From contig VWND01000048.1 of assembly GCA_009599575.1 (NCBI GenBank), positions 18,834 through 82,833 on the forward strand: a stretch of DNA of 64,000 nucleotides, written 5' to 3'. Source of the DNA: Blumeriella jaapii. Its lineage: Eukaryota; Ascomycota; Leotiomycetes; Helotiales; Drepanopezizaceae. Position 1 is the stretch's first letter. Each line of letters begins with the position of its first letter. The notes beneath the pieces are model-generated. The model saw nothing but the letters and a program-made list of their open reading frames with translations. It was not told the origin of the DNA and ran no database searches. Shown one piece after another: positions 35,477-47,107 of the stretch. The position numbers and the translations under genes are program-made.

Positions 35477-35889
35477 TATAAAAATTAAAAAGCAGGAAAA
35501 TACTAGTTTAAATAATAAAGCTTAGATAAAATTGGATTAATAATCAGATTGATTTTTATCTTTTATATTTTTAATAAAAAGCGTATATAAGTACAAAAGG
35601 AAAGGTAAAACCTTCGAAAAAAGTATTTCCCAGGAAACCAAGCGAATTTTATTTAGTATGCTTTTCCAGCCCTTATTCCGACCTTTTTTTATTTTTTTTA
35701 ATATAACCTTAATAACTGGTTCCTTAGCAATTATTCTTATAAAATGTTTTATTTAAATGTTATTTTCAGCCTTTATAATATTATCCGGCCTCTACGGCCT
35801 ATTCGCAGAAAGTGCTATTCGAGGATTGGTAAAAGGCAGAGAGTTTTGGCGGATTATCTGACTTATATACGTAATGTTGGTTCCTGACA
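35477..35889 (-). repeat. 5' LTR of C1
   Basis: 413 bp; plus strand starts TATAAAAATTAAAAAGCAGG (mutated TGTAAGGATTGAAAGGCAGG) and ends GGTTCCTGACA. In the coding orientation it starts TGTCAGGAACCAAC. Its ends form the TG...CA inverted pair with expected mutation. Confidence 0.95.
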
Positions 35890-35890
35890 G

Positions 35891-35923
<33 letters not shown>

Positions 35924-35972
35924 GCGACGAAATAGTGGCGACGAAATGGTAGCAGCGAAATGATAGCAGCAA

Positions 35973-36012
<40 letters not shown>

Positions 36013-36288
36013 GTAGTAATAATAATAATAATAATAATAGTAATAATAATAATAGTAATAATAATAATAATAATAGTAATAATAATAATAATAGTAATAA
36101 TAGTAATAATAATAGCGACGAGATGGTAACGACGAAATGGTAGCAACGAGATGGTAGCGACGAAATAATGGTGGTAATAATAATAATAATAATAATAGTA
36201 ATAATAATAATAATAATAGTAATAACGACGAAATAGTGGCAGCGAAATGGTAGCAGCGAAATGATAACAGCGAAATAATAGCGGCGAA
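35890..36288 (-). repeat. Right array, distal part (inverted), strongly AT-shifted
   Basis: Continues the array cut at 17246. Mostly AAT triplets with islands of the mutated 14-bp unit (AGCGACGAAATAGTGG, AGCGACGAGATGGTAACG). No pure GGT run remains. It ends at CGGCGAA (36282-36288), the mirror of TTCGCCG at 15281-15287. Confidence 0.88.
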
Positions 36289-37961
36289 GTAATATTAATA
36301 AAAGCGTTGATAAAATATAATAACAAATTCGTATAAAATTTGTATTTTTTTCGAAGTTTTAAATTTTTATATAATTTATCGTATTTATTAATTTTTAATA
36401 ATATTAAAATTAATTTTTAATTAATCGCGTATTAATTTTAATTATATTCGGAATTAAATTTACGCCAAATATTAATTCGGATTTAACTCGGTGTTAAATC
36501 GGTTGTAATTTTATTTACAAGCGCTTTTAAAAAATCGTACGAATCGCGCCGCGGCTCGAGCTGCCGCTGCTGCTGCTGCGTTCGCTTTTATCGGTTTGGC
36601 GGCTGCTATTGTTTTAAAAACCTTAATTGCGCCGGCTTTTTTTTTAATAACGCTAATATAAAACGTATTTTTCGACGTTTCGAAATTGTCGCTCGAATTT
36701 ATTTTAATTAATTAAATTAAATTCTGGATTTTTACGAAAATATCGTAATTGCAATTTAAAATTCGATTACGGCTATTATAAAAGCTTTAATTAAAATAAA
36801 TCGAAAATTTTGCGAATTCGTTTAATATTAATTTTTTTTTAATTTGCCGCTGCTTTTAAATTTAAAAAAAAATAGCGATAAAAATAAAAAAAAAAAATAA
36901 TAATAATAATACGAAAAATAAATCGCTTTAACGGCGGTTTTAAGATTTTCTAAATATTTTTTTTTTTTTTTTTTTGCTTTTACGACGCGTATTTGCTATT
37001 GCTTTATTATTATTATTTATCGTATTTTTCAAATATTTTTTTATAATTTTTTTTACGTTCGTAAAATAATTTTCTGATTTTTACGAATTTTCGTTTAATA
37101 AATAATTTTTTTATTATATCAAATAATATCGGCTTTTTTTTTTGTATTTTTATAAATTTATATTAATTTAATTTTGTATTTTTCGAGTTTTTAAAATTTT
37201 ATTATATTATTTTTCGGCTCGGTATCGTTTCGATTCTGCTAAGATTTTAATAGAAAAACGTAAAAAATATCGTAAATACGATATTAAAAAAAAAGCTCGA
37301 ATTAATAAGCTTGGCCGTGCTCGTATATAATTCGTTTGATTTTAAAAAGTTTTAAATATTTATTTAAAAGCTTTCGAAAAAATCGCAGCTATCGAAAGTT
37401 TTTAATCGATAATAATATTTTATCGCTTATTTAAAATTTAATCTTTTTATATTTAGCGTCGTAAAATGTTTTATAATTCGCGTTAGTTTTTTTTAGTTTT
37501 TTATTAAATATTTTTTTTTTTTTTTGTAATATTTTAATTCCTTTTTCCGCTAACGGTATTTTTTTTTTTACGACGTCGCTTTCGACGTTACTGCTAAATT
37601 CTGAATAAAAGCCGTATAATATACGAAAAAAAATAAAACTCGTAAAAGCGTATATCGAAATATTATACGTAAACTCGGCTAAAACAAATTTCGTAGCTTA
37701 ATCGTTTTATCGATAATCGTAATACGTGCGAAAATAAAATTCTAAAACTTAATTTTAATATTTCGTTTGGCTATCGGTTTAAAAATAGAAAACGGTGTTT
37801 AATCGACGTCGTATTTGTAAATAAAATATTATTAAAAACCAAAATTTATTAATAAAAACTAATTTTTTATTTATAATAATTTTTTTAAAACAGCCAAAAT
37901 TTTTATAAATATATTATATAAATATTTTAATTAAATTTAAAATTAAAATCGTTTTTTATAT
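36289..37961 (-). mobile_element. Chromodomain Gypsy element C, fragment C3 (right arm)
   Basis: 1,673 bases, the inverted counterpart of C4 (1,665 bases). Reverse-strand content: integrase C-terminus and chromodomain region (about 37000-37961), Ala-rich downstream segment (36540-36990), then about 250 bases absent from C1/C2. At 37961 A3 is inserted, next to CGTTTTTTATAT, the same target as A4 in C4. The 5' part of C3 should lie beyond A3, outside the window. Confidence 0.85.
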
Positions 37962-38227
37962 TATAAAACGGTGATATTTTGTATTAATAAAAGTTGGTAG
38001 TTTTAGCTATAATCGAAGCATAAACTTTTCCGAGACTTTTTGCTATTAACTATTTTTAACAAATATAAAAGCAAAGCACTTTTTTAAATAGTATTATAAA
38101 TACGCAGTTTAATTTATACTTTTATTTATTTTCTTTTTTTTTTTTCAGTTTTTTCTAAAAATTTCTTAGATTATTTTATTTATCGATATATAATCGTATT
38201 AGTTTGGTTTTTGTATTTATTTTTATA
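37962..38227 (+). repeat. 5' LTR of A3
   Basis: 266 bp, starts TATAAAACGG and ends TTTTTATA; the internal region then begins TTTGATAA as in A2. Several T runs differ in length from A2. Confidence 0.93.
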
Positions 38228-38900
38228 TTTGATAATTTACGCAAAAATTCAAACTTCGGTGTTTCGTTTTTATATATTCGCCGATGCATTTTTTAAATTC
38301 GCAGTTAAAATCGATTTCGATATTTCGCTATTACGGTTTAAAAAACCTTTTATATAATATTATTCGTAATTGTATTATATAAAAGACTTTTAATAGCTTT
38401 TTTTATTTTACGCATAGTTATTAAATTACAAAAATGCAATATATTTTAAAAACGTTTAAAATTACGGTCAGGCAATTTTAAATCGTACGAAATTTAAAGC
38501 TCGAAAATCGCTTTTTTATTTAAAAATAATAAATCGAATATTAGTTCGTACGCTTCGACCGCTGCGTTCGGCCTTTTTAAATTAAATCTTTTTTAATTAA
38601 ACGCCTGGCGAAAACTTAATTTTTTGATTTTACGCTTTGTAATTATAGCAATTACAATTTGCGGCTTTTTATTAAAAATAGTAAAAAATAGCTGTACGTG
38701 CATTGGCCTGAGCCACGGAATATCGAAACCGTGAATTATATAGCAATATTATATTAATTTAATTAATTTATTAAAAAACAAGTTTTTTAATATATTATTC
38801 AAATATTTAAACGCAATTTTATTTTATTTAATATTTTTAAAAAATACAAAAACCTTTTTAATAGCTCCTTTATTAAAAACGATTTTTTTTATATTAAAAA
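38228..38900 (+). other. Leader between LTR and gag of A3
   Basis: Aligns with 19104-19784 of A2. Keeps TTGGCCTGAGCCACGGAATA (38704-38723). No gene seen. Confidence 0.6.
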
Positions 38901-40483
38901 CTTTTAATTTACAATTTCAGAAAATATTTATTCGTTTAATTCGAATTCCATTAATACTTTTATTAATATTATAAATAACGACGCTTTTCGTTTTTTTATA
39001 CGAAGCCGTATGTCTTTTTTTGGCTTTTTTAATGCATTTCTATTTAATGGCGCTAACGTTACCGATTTTATCGAAAAATATAAAAAAACTTATAAAAATT
39101 TCGGAGTTTTTAAAACTGAAATATTCGATAAATTTTTTCGTTATTATAATTCAATTATTAAAAATATTATTAAATTAATAAATAAATAAAAGGTTATTAA
39201 GGCTCGAAACTGGCGAAAGCTAATTAAAATTTTAAAATCGAAGTTCCGAAACTACGATCGTTAGCAAATTCGCGATATTATCGCTTTTTTTAAATAATTT
39301 ATTATAATAATTCGCTAAGCTAAAAAACTTAAAATTTATTATCGTATTTATACAAAGGTTTTTAACGTTTTCGTTAATAAAAAAGTTTTAAGCGAAATTA
39401 AACAAAAAAAATTATTTTTATTTAGCTTTTTAATTAGCATTCGCAACAAAATTATTAAATATTTTAAAATTAATAAATAAAATTTTAAAACTTTCGACTA
39501 GTATTTTAAATTTATAAAATTCGTTTTTAAACAAAACTAAAGCGAATGTATTATCGAAGCTATAAATTAAAAAAAATCTTTTTTTTTTATTTATAAGAAA
39601 AACGTGGAAACTTTAATACAAAAACATGTTTAATTATTAAAAATTACCGAAATCGCTAAAAAACAATTAATTATTATATTATTTAATTATTTTGCAAAAT
39701 TTATTAATTTGAAAAAACTTAATAAAAATATCGAAATTTTCGTATTAAAATTTACCGATATTAAAATTTAAAAATTTAAAGGCAAAATCGAAAGTTTTAT
39801 ATAATAGCAGAAAAAACTTTTTTACGTTAATTCGAATAATAAAAACGATTAAAATAGCTTTTATAGCAACTATTTTTTTTAAAATGCGCGAAGCGATTAG
39901 CTTCGCTAAATCATCGTAAAAATAATAGCTGCTTAATAGCAATTTTTTCGAACTAGCGATCAAAATCAGCGAAATATTAATTATAATAATAATTAATAAA
40001 AAAAAAAAAAAAACTAACGCGGAAATCAAAATCGCGGCTATTAAAATAATAAAAATAATTATTAAAACAAATTTCGTAGCTTTAAATATAAGTTTTGTAA
40101 TAATAAAAAAATTTACTGCGAAAAACTTTATATTTGCTTAAAATACAAAACATTTAATTTTTGTATAAATAATAGTATTTGTTATATTAATAAATACGAA
40201 ACGATTTGCTTCGGCCTGATAAAAGCAGAAATAAGCTTTTTTAATAAAACTGAAAATTAAAGCTGATTAAATATTATCCGTTTAAAAATAAAAAATACGA
40301 AATAAAACGACTGCTTGAAAAACAGAAAAAATGCGAAAACGATTTTTATTAATAAAAAAAAAATATTTCAAAAAGCGTATTAATTAAAAAAAAAACTTTT
40401 ATTTTAAATATAAATAAAATTTAAATATATAAATAAAAAATAAATATATATATTACTAATGCAATTATCGTATTTGCAAATAT
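38900..40483 (+). pseudogene. Gag of A3 (part before B)
   Basis: Capsid-like domain homologous to A2 19785 onwards: SFFGFFNAFLFNGANVTDF (about 39008-39066), IEKYKKTYKNFG, ARNWRKLIKILKSKFRNYDR (about 39200-39262). The Cys/His region equivalent to 20972-21090 falls near 40090-40215. It breaks off at 40483 and continues at 54275. Stops in frame at TAA replace Gln/Trp codons. Confidence 0.75.
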
Positions 40484-40754
40484 TGTTACGATCCTGGCCG
40501 GTGGTAGTTGCCAGTGGTATGGCTGCCAGTGGTAGTTGCCAATGGTATGATTGCTGGTGGTGTCGGATTAAGGTTTGGGCACGGACCACCTCGGCCACTA
40601 GGCCTCGCGCTAAGTCACGTGACCCATAAGCGCAACCTATTATATATAAAATTCGCGATTCCGAATATTTTAGCTCGGTGTTTTTTTTTTCAATTTATAT
40701 GCGTACCTTTTGGTTTATATCACCTTTTTAATTACTTTTAAGCTAGCTGTAACA
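40484..40754 (+). repeat. 5' LTR of B
   Basis: 271 bp, TGTTACGATC...GCTGTAACA. It contains short repeated motifs GGTAGTTGCCAGTGGTATGG near the start and a TATA-like TATTATATATAAAA (about 40639-40652). CpA/TpG sites are well kept. Confidence 0.95.
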
Positions 40755-40986
40755 TAAAGAAAAACCAAACAACTTTCGCTGAAAAGCTTTGTATTTACGA
40801 TTAAAAATTCGATCTGCTTTTGCAATTCGAATTTTTTTCAGGCCGCCCATACCGACGTTTATTTATCGATGCTTTAATCAAAACTTTTTTCTATTGATTT
40901 TGTTTTTAAAAAAAGCTGAAGTTTTTTTTTTTTATTAATTCGATCTGCCTCTGCAATTCGAATCGCCCCTTTTCAATATTACAATA
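40755..40986 (+). other. Leader of B
   Basis: Between LTR and gag. Two similar stretches, ATTCGATCTGCTTTTGCAAT (40806-40825) and ATTCGATCTGCCTCTGCAAT (40937-40956), form a direct repeat about 131 bases apart. No primer-binding site could be assigned with confidence. Confidence 0.6.
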
Positions 40987-42400
40987 TTTTATGCTTTTTT
41001 TATAAATCGACGTGGCATCCGAAAACGAACGCAATTCGTACGATTCGGCTTCGAGTCAGCATTTCCATTTTTTGCTTTTGCTTTTAGCGCGTCCGAATTT
41101 CTATTCGTTTTAAATTCTTTCGACGATTTTAGCAGCGAGTTTTTATTCCACGACTTTTCCACCGAACCATAATTATTTGCAGCCGACTTATTTGCTAAAT
41201 CCTTTCGTTTTACGATCGAATTTAAAATCGAGTTGTACGACGCTGACATTTTAATACTTTTAAACCGACGAATACTTTTACGACTGCCTAGCATATTTGC
41301 CAACGCTAAAAGATTTATTACGGCCTAACAGCTTCAAATCGCTTAAATAATCGCTTAAGCTATTATCGCCGCTCGTTTTTTAGTTTTTTTCGCTAATATC
41401 GCTCGCGACGCTTTTTTTTTATTCCGAGCTTCGCGCGCTTTTATCGCAGATTTTTAATTAATTTCCGAATATTATTTTCCCGTTTTCGATCTAGCTATTT
41501 TCCGAATCGAATTATCCAAAATTAAATACTTTCGCTACGCTTTCAGCGATTATTAAAAAAAAATTAAATATAACGTATAAAAAATAAATATAAAACTGTT
41601 TATTAAAAAGTATTCAAAAAATTTTATATAAAATATAAACCAAGCCAAAGCATATTTTAAATGCATTATTAAAAAAGCAAAAACTATTATTTTAAAGTAT
41701 TTAAACTTCGAATTTTATAATTAAGCCCAATCGATCCGAAACGTTTTTCGCATTTTTAATCAGCGCTTTTTCGATTACAACCGCGTTTAGTTTGCTAAAT
41801 TGCAATATAATAAGTTTTATATAAACAACGGTTAAATTTATAATAATTTTCGTTTTTTGTTTATCCGTTACGCAATTATTAACAAAATTGCTAAAAACCG
41901 TTGATTTAAAAATATATGCGAAAAGATTACTTTTATTTTTAAATACGATTTTCGAATGGAAAAGTACAAAATAAATAATAATTATATTGCTTTGAACGAG
42001 TTTTTGGCCGTTGCAAATAAAAAATCACGCAATATCCGAGCTGAAAAAATAATTTTTGCTCGTCGCATAAGCTATTTTTCTTTTGTTATAGCTTTTGCTA
42101 ATTAAAATTCTAGGCGTATTCCCGGTATTTTTAAAGCTTTATAACGTTTTATTTTTTCAGCTCTTTTTGCTCGTATAGCTTTTTTTTTTTTTTAGCAAAG
42201 ATTTTTACGAACGTATAACTGCTATTTCTGCTATTTTCGGTTTTTTCCGCTTGGCTGCGCGTTTTCTTAACGCTTATTATAATTGCGGCAAGCTCGGCCA
42301 TTTTGCAAACGTTTGCCCCGACGCCAAGCTTAGTCGTAAAATCGCCGAAATAACTATCGACGAAAAGCAAAACGATTTATTAAAAAACTTTTAAATCGTA
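40987..42400 (+). pseudogene. Gag of B with zinc knuckle
   Basis: A frame opening with VASENERNSYDSASSQ (about 40999-41050) leads, after numerous stops and slips, to an almost intact CX2CX4HX4C knuckle at 42275-42316 reading YYNCGKLGHFANVCPDA; the first Cys is Tyr by a single G-to-A change. The capsid region between is too decayed for a named match. Its place between LTR and protease fits Gag. Confidence 0.7.
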
Positions 42401-42479
42401 GCAAAAACTTTTATTATAGCAAAAGATTCGATTTGTAAAAGGATTTGAAATTTGACCAGCGCTTTTTAATAAAAAAGCG

Positions 42480-42830
42480 ACAGTTTTTAGTTTTTATAAA
42501 ATTAATACGTAATAAATTATATATTAAAATATTTGCATATATCGATAGCGGAGCTAATATTTTCGATGCGATCAAAACTTTTTTAATGTATTAACTTTTT
42601 TAACGTTTCGGAATAAGTTTTATTCGGCTGTATAAGCTTATTATATCCATCGGCTATAATAGCGAACCGGAAAAACTTATTTTTTTTGCTATTTTTTTTT
42701 TTTTTACGATTAACCGACGTTGTATAAATTTTTTTTTTTTGGTTATAAACCTGGGCTTTACCGACGTTTTTATTAATCGCAAATTTTTATAGCATTACGA
42801 TTTAAAACAAGCGTATAGCCAAAGAAAAAA
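42480..42830 (+). pseudogene. Protease of B
   Basis: Frame reads FAYIDSGANIFDAIKTF; the catalytic motif DSGA is intact at 42544-42555, which is rare in this window. Further on, NLGFTDVFINRKFL (about 42745-42790) corresponds to the ILG.DWL-type second motif. Aspartic protease for polyprotein cleavage. Confidence 0.8.
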
Positions 42831-43199
42831 CAAAATAAAATGGCCATTCGATATATTTATTATTTTTTATTTTAATAAGCAGTTGTTCGTCGATTTTAAT
42901 CAGCGAATAAAACTTAAAATGCTTAATCGCATATATTAAAAAGATGCAAACAAACGAAACAGCGCAATAAAAACTTTATATATTTTTACCAGCATTTTTA
43001 CAACGATTAAAAAAGCTTATTTAAATTTTAGAACTAATAAACCTTTTATATTTATGCGAAATTTTAAAAGCAGTTTAAACAAAATAAAAAAGTTTTTTAT
43101 TAGCAGCTCTGAACCGATTAAGCCGGTTTTTTTAACCGGGCCAATTGCTACTTTTTTTATTTTTAATTGCAATATCAATTGTATTTCCGCTTTTGCATT

Positions 43200-44110
43200 T
43201 AGCGTTTTACAAATACGTTACGAAAAACGAATGCGAGCCGCAAAAAAAAAAAGATTATTATTATCCAGCGATTGCACGTTTGTTATTTTTGTATATAATA
43301 TAAACAAAAAACGTTTTCGCCGTGCGAAAATCGCCGAATTTGAAAAAGTTATATAGTTCGCGGCAGTAAAAAGCATTTCCGTCCCCGACGTTTTGCAAGC
43401 CAAATACAACGATAACGTAGTTTTTGTAAAAAAGCTTTTTCTAGTTTAATATTCGAAATTCGAAAAACTGTTTTATAAGCAAAAAAGCGATAAGCTCGTT
43501 TTCCGCCGCTCCGGTATAAATTATAAAATATACCTGGCCACGGAAAATACGTTTTTTATAAAATTATTTAAACGCTTTACGAATAAACAGCTTACAAAAA
43601 TCAAAAGCTATATTTTTAATAATTTATATAAAAACTTTATTAAACTTTTTAATGCTTTTTTCGCCGCCCCGATTTTATTTATTAAAAAATCAAACGGCTT
43701 TATGCGCTTATATATCGATTATCGCAAGCTTAACGACCTTACGAAAAAGAATTTTTATCTTTTGCTTTTAATTAACGAAATACTGACGCGAATTATTAAA
43801 GCCAAAATGTTTACGAAAATTAATATTTAATAAATATTTAATCGAGTCCGGATGTTCGAAAAATTTAAAAAACTGACCAGTTTTCGTATTCGATACAGCA
43901 TATATAAGTATAAAATTCTTTCGTTCGGCCTTACTAATAGGCCCGTTATATTTCAACGTTTTATTAATAATATTTTTATAAAACATTTGGATAATTTCTG
44001 CTCGGCGTATTTTAACGATATTTTTATTTATTTCGCGAATAATTTGAAATATAAATTTATATTAAAAAGATTTTATCGATCTTAAGAAAACACGGCTTAA
44101 AAACTGATAT
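43200..44110 (+). pseudogene. Reverse transcriptase of B
   Basis: Motifs in order: FFAAPILFIKKSNGFMRLYI and DYRKLN (about 43660-43735), LLLINEILTRIIKAKMFTKI (about 43762-43822), SFRIRYSIYKYKILSFGLTN (43880-43940), and the catalytic box as YFND at 44008-44019 (first Asp lost by G to A). Stops and a frame slip near 43830-43850 interrupt it. Confidence 0.85.
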
Positions 44111-44149
44111 TAAAAAATACGAATTTAATATTACGAAAATCAAATTCTT

Positions 44150-44820
44150 AAGTTTTATTATTAATATTTAAAATATTAAAATAAATTCGGAAAAGATCGC
44201 TATTATTAAAAACTGGCAATATACAGCGAATATACGAGGCGTATAAAGCTTTTTAAGCTTTTGCAATTTTTACAAACGTTTTATAGCCGGCTACAATCGT
44301 ATTTGCCGCTTTTTTATTGCTTTTATAAGCAAAAACGTTTTTTTCGTATTCGAAAAAAAGCAGAAAAACGCATAGGAAGCATTGCGCAAGGTTTTGCTGA
44401 GCGTTTTTATTTTATATTATTACGACTTTTATAAGCAAACGCGTTTGGAAACCGACTTTTTTAATGGAATAATGGCTAGCGTATTGTCGCAATTGCAAAA
44501 AAATGATTTTTATTATTCGATCGGTTTTTTTTTTAAAATTATAATCGACGCCGAGCTTAATTATTCGATTTACGATAAAAAGTTTTTCGTTATCTTTCGC
44601 TTTTTTAAAAATTATAAGCCGGAGCTGTTAAGCGTTTAAAAAAATATATATATGTATATCGATTACCGCGTTTTAAAATATTTTATAATAACCAAAAACT
44701 TTTCGGCCCGATAAGTTCGATAGGCCGAGTTTTTCGCCGATTTTTATTTTACAATTATATATCGGTCGGAAATTATTAATACGCTCGCTAATACTTTTTT
44801 TTGTAAAAACCAGAATATTT
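44150..44820 (+). pseudogene. RT connection and RNase H of B
   Basis: A frame at 44382-44639 reads RLETDFFNGIMASVLSQ (first catalytic Asp in ETD kept), then DAELNYSIYDKKFFVIFRFF (catalytic Glu and Asp region kept) and NYKPEL. This is the typical chromovirus RNase H order. A further fragment RVLKYFIITKNFSAR (about 44666-44710) follows. Confidence 0.85.
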
Positions 44821-46330
44821 TCTTATTAAAAGCGCGATAGCGAGCAGCTCGAAAGCAGCAAATGCTTTCAAACGATAAGTTAGATTTTTAGATTTTAAAA
44901 GAAATGGCTGCTAAAAGCATAATTACGCTGGCGCTTATAAAAACAGCGTCCGATAAGCGCGATAACGATACTTTTTTCGAAAAAAACAACGAAAACGAAA
45001 AAAATAAAATGCTTATAAAAGAATCCGCAGATTTAATTTTCGTAATCGCGTACGATATATATAATTATATAATTATAAACGATTTGCTGCAAATTAATAA
45101 AAACTTTTTTTTTTTCGAAGCGCAACGAACGTAAGCTCGCAACCATAATTTTGATTATTAATTGCGACAAAACAAATTGTTTTTTCAAAGCAGATTAATA
45201 ATGCTTTTGAAATTTTCCGAATTGCGAATCTTTTTAATTCGACATATTTACGAACAGTTTTGCGTAGCATACGTTGAAATAAAAAAAATAAAGTTTTTGA
45301 TCGGTCGCAAATATTATTAAAAAGCTATAAAAGCAGATATACAGCAATACGTTTCGAATTATCGTTGCATACGAATAAAAGCTAGGCGCGATAAAATCCC
45401 GGGCTTTCTAAAGCTTTTGTTTATATTTAGCAAACCTTATTAATATTTAACGATAAATTTTACGAAACTTTTATTAAACGAAAATAATCACGATTTCGCT
45501 TTCGTAATAATAAATCGCCTGTCCAAAAAGTTTTTATTAGTTTTTTGCTATAAAACTATTACAGCGAAAAAACTAGCAGCTTTGTTTTTGGTTTATTAGA
45601 TGCGTTATTTCGGCATGCCGGATTTAATTATTTCGGACCGAAAAGCTCAGTTTATTTCGGTTTTCTGGCAAAAACTTTGCCGTATATTAAAAACCAAGGT
45701 CAAATTAACTATTGCGTATAATTTTAATATCGATAGGCAAATCGAAATAATAAACCAGTATATTAAGCAACGCTTCCGCTTTTTTTGCTTTTATTATTAA
45801 AATAATTAAAAACGCTTTTTATTTTTAATAAATATTATATAATTGATTTTATCGCACGAATTTTTCGGCAACGTTTTTCCTTTTTAAATCTTAAATAAAT
45901 ACGAAGCTCGTATATTTTAAAATATAAATAATTTCCGTTTTTTTCGCTCGGCTATCGAAAAGCTTAATCGCGACGAAGCTTTACATCTGGCTTTTCGAAT
46001 TAAAAAAATTGTAAAATACGCATAATCGTTTATTACGCAATAACAAGCCAAAATAAAACGCTTCGCTAATTTGCATAAACGACCGGTGGATTAAAATATA
46101 AGCGACGAAGTATTAATAAATACTAAAAATTAAAAATTCGACCGATTTTTCCGGAAGCTTTCGGACAAATGGTACGGCTTAATTAAAATCGTCGATAAAA
46201 TAAGAAAAAATTAAAAGCTTAACTTTTCCGCAAACTGGTTAATTTACTTAATTTTTTATTTATATTCGCTCCGAAAGCATATTAGCAATTTTTTATTTGG
46301 CCAACGCCGCTCCGAACCAGCTTTTATTTA
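44820..46330 (+). pseudogene. Integrase of B
   Basis: N-terminal zinc-binding region is around 45230-45420. The core includes LTINFTKLLL (first catalytic Asp is Asn), MRYFGMPDLIISDRKAQFIS (45600-45659, second Asp kept) and NIDRQIEIINQYIKQR (about 45726-45773, Glu kept). The phrase matches well-known fungal chromoviruses. The C-terminal part continues through ALHLAFRIKKIVKYA and KLSDKWYGLIKI. Confidence 0.85.
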
Positions 46331-46339
46331 ATTATTTTC

Positions 46340-46620
46340 CGAACAAACGGAATAAAAAATCGAAGAAATAATAGATTCGAGATTGCATAAAAGAGTATTA
46401 TAATACTAAATTAATTGGAAAAGCGTTAATAAAGATTTCGAATAATACTTTTGTTTTGACGCTATAACGGCTTTTCATATTTTTTAAGCATTTTACCGAT
46501 TATATTCTATCGCCAAAGGCTTTTTACGAGCGCTTCTCGCATGGTTGCAAGCTTACAACGAAAGCAGGAAAAATTACACTAAATTAAAGGACGATAAACC
46601 TATAATTGCAACTGCGAGGA
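46340..46620 (+). pseudogene. Chromodomain of B
   Basis: KIEEIIDSRLHKRVL-stop-Y-stop-INWKSVNKDFE-stop-YFCFDAIT matches the end of Pol in chromoviruses: EEILDSR...QYxVKWKGxxxxxxEWYPxxD. Two of the three aromatic cage positions are stop codons now (Trp codons hit by G to A). In an intact element it would bind methylated histone tails and bias insertion towards silent chromatin. Confidence 0.78.
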
Positions 46621-46630
46621 CGCAGTTTTT

Positions 46631-46643
46631 CGGAAGGGGGGGG
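46631..46643 (+). promoter_or_regulatory. Polypurine tract of B
   Basis: GGAAGGGGGGGG followed by TAG directly before the 3' LTR. This is the primer site for plus-strand DNA synthesis. It is unmutated. Confidence 0.85.
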
Positions 46644-46646
46644 TAG

Positions 46647-46694
46647 TGTTACGATTCTGGCCGGTGGTAGTTGCCAATGGTATGGCTGCCAATA
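46647..46694 (+). repeat. 3' LTR of B, first part
   Basis: 48 bases starting TGTTACGATTCTGGCCGGTG, equal to the start of the 5' LTR. It ends with CAATA (46690-46694), the first copy of the C2 target duplication. Confidence 0.93.
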
Positions 46695-47107
46695 TGTAAG
46701 GATTGAAAGGCAGGGAAACACTAGTTCAGATAATAAAGCTCAGATAAGATTGGGTTGATAGTCAAATTGATTTCTATCTTTTACATTTCTAGTAGAAGGC
46801 GTGTATAAATACAAAAGAAGAGGTGGAGCCTTCGAGAAAAGTATTTCCCAGGAAACCAGGCGAATTTTATTTAGTAAACTTTCCAGCCTTTATCCCGATC
46901 TTTTTTCAATTTTTTTTAATATAATTTTAATAACTGGTTTTTTAGCAATTATTTTTATAAAATGTTTTATTTAAATATTATTTTTAATTTTTATAATATT
47001 ATCCGGCTCCTACGGCTTATCCGCAGAAAATGCTATTCGAAAGTTAATAAAAAGCAAAAGGTTTTAGCGGATTATTTGATTTATATACGTGATATTAATT
47101 TCTGATA
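46695..47107 (-). repeat. 3' LTR of C2
   Basis: Plus strand TGTAAGGATTGAAAGGCAGG...TTTCTGATA. Less mutated in the first 200 bases than the partner LTR. Confidence 0.95.

Larger units (their letters stand above)
17247..35889 (-). mobile_element. Ty3/Gypsy element C, copy C1, split by A2
   Basis: Complete reverse-strand copy with 413-bp LTRs at 17247-17659 and 35477-35889. Without the A2 insertion (18836-30114 plus one 4-bp target duplication) it is about 7,360 bp, close to the 7,353 bp of C2. Order in its coding direction: LTR, gag with zinc knuckle, protease, RT, RNase H, integrase, chromodomain, downstream segment, LTR. It lies in the right-hand array; the flanks (AGTAG left, GATAA right) do not give a clear target duplication, perhaps because of later mutation in the repeat. 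Confidence 0.93.

Noticed and set aside
40508..40741. Open frames across the B LTR (also 54029-54292).
   Set aside because: They start in LTR sequence and cross its ends; both copies are LTRs, not genes.
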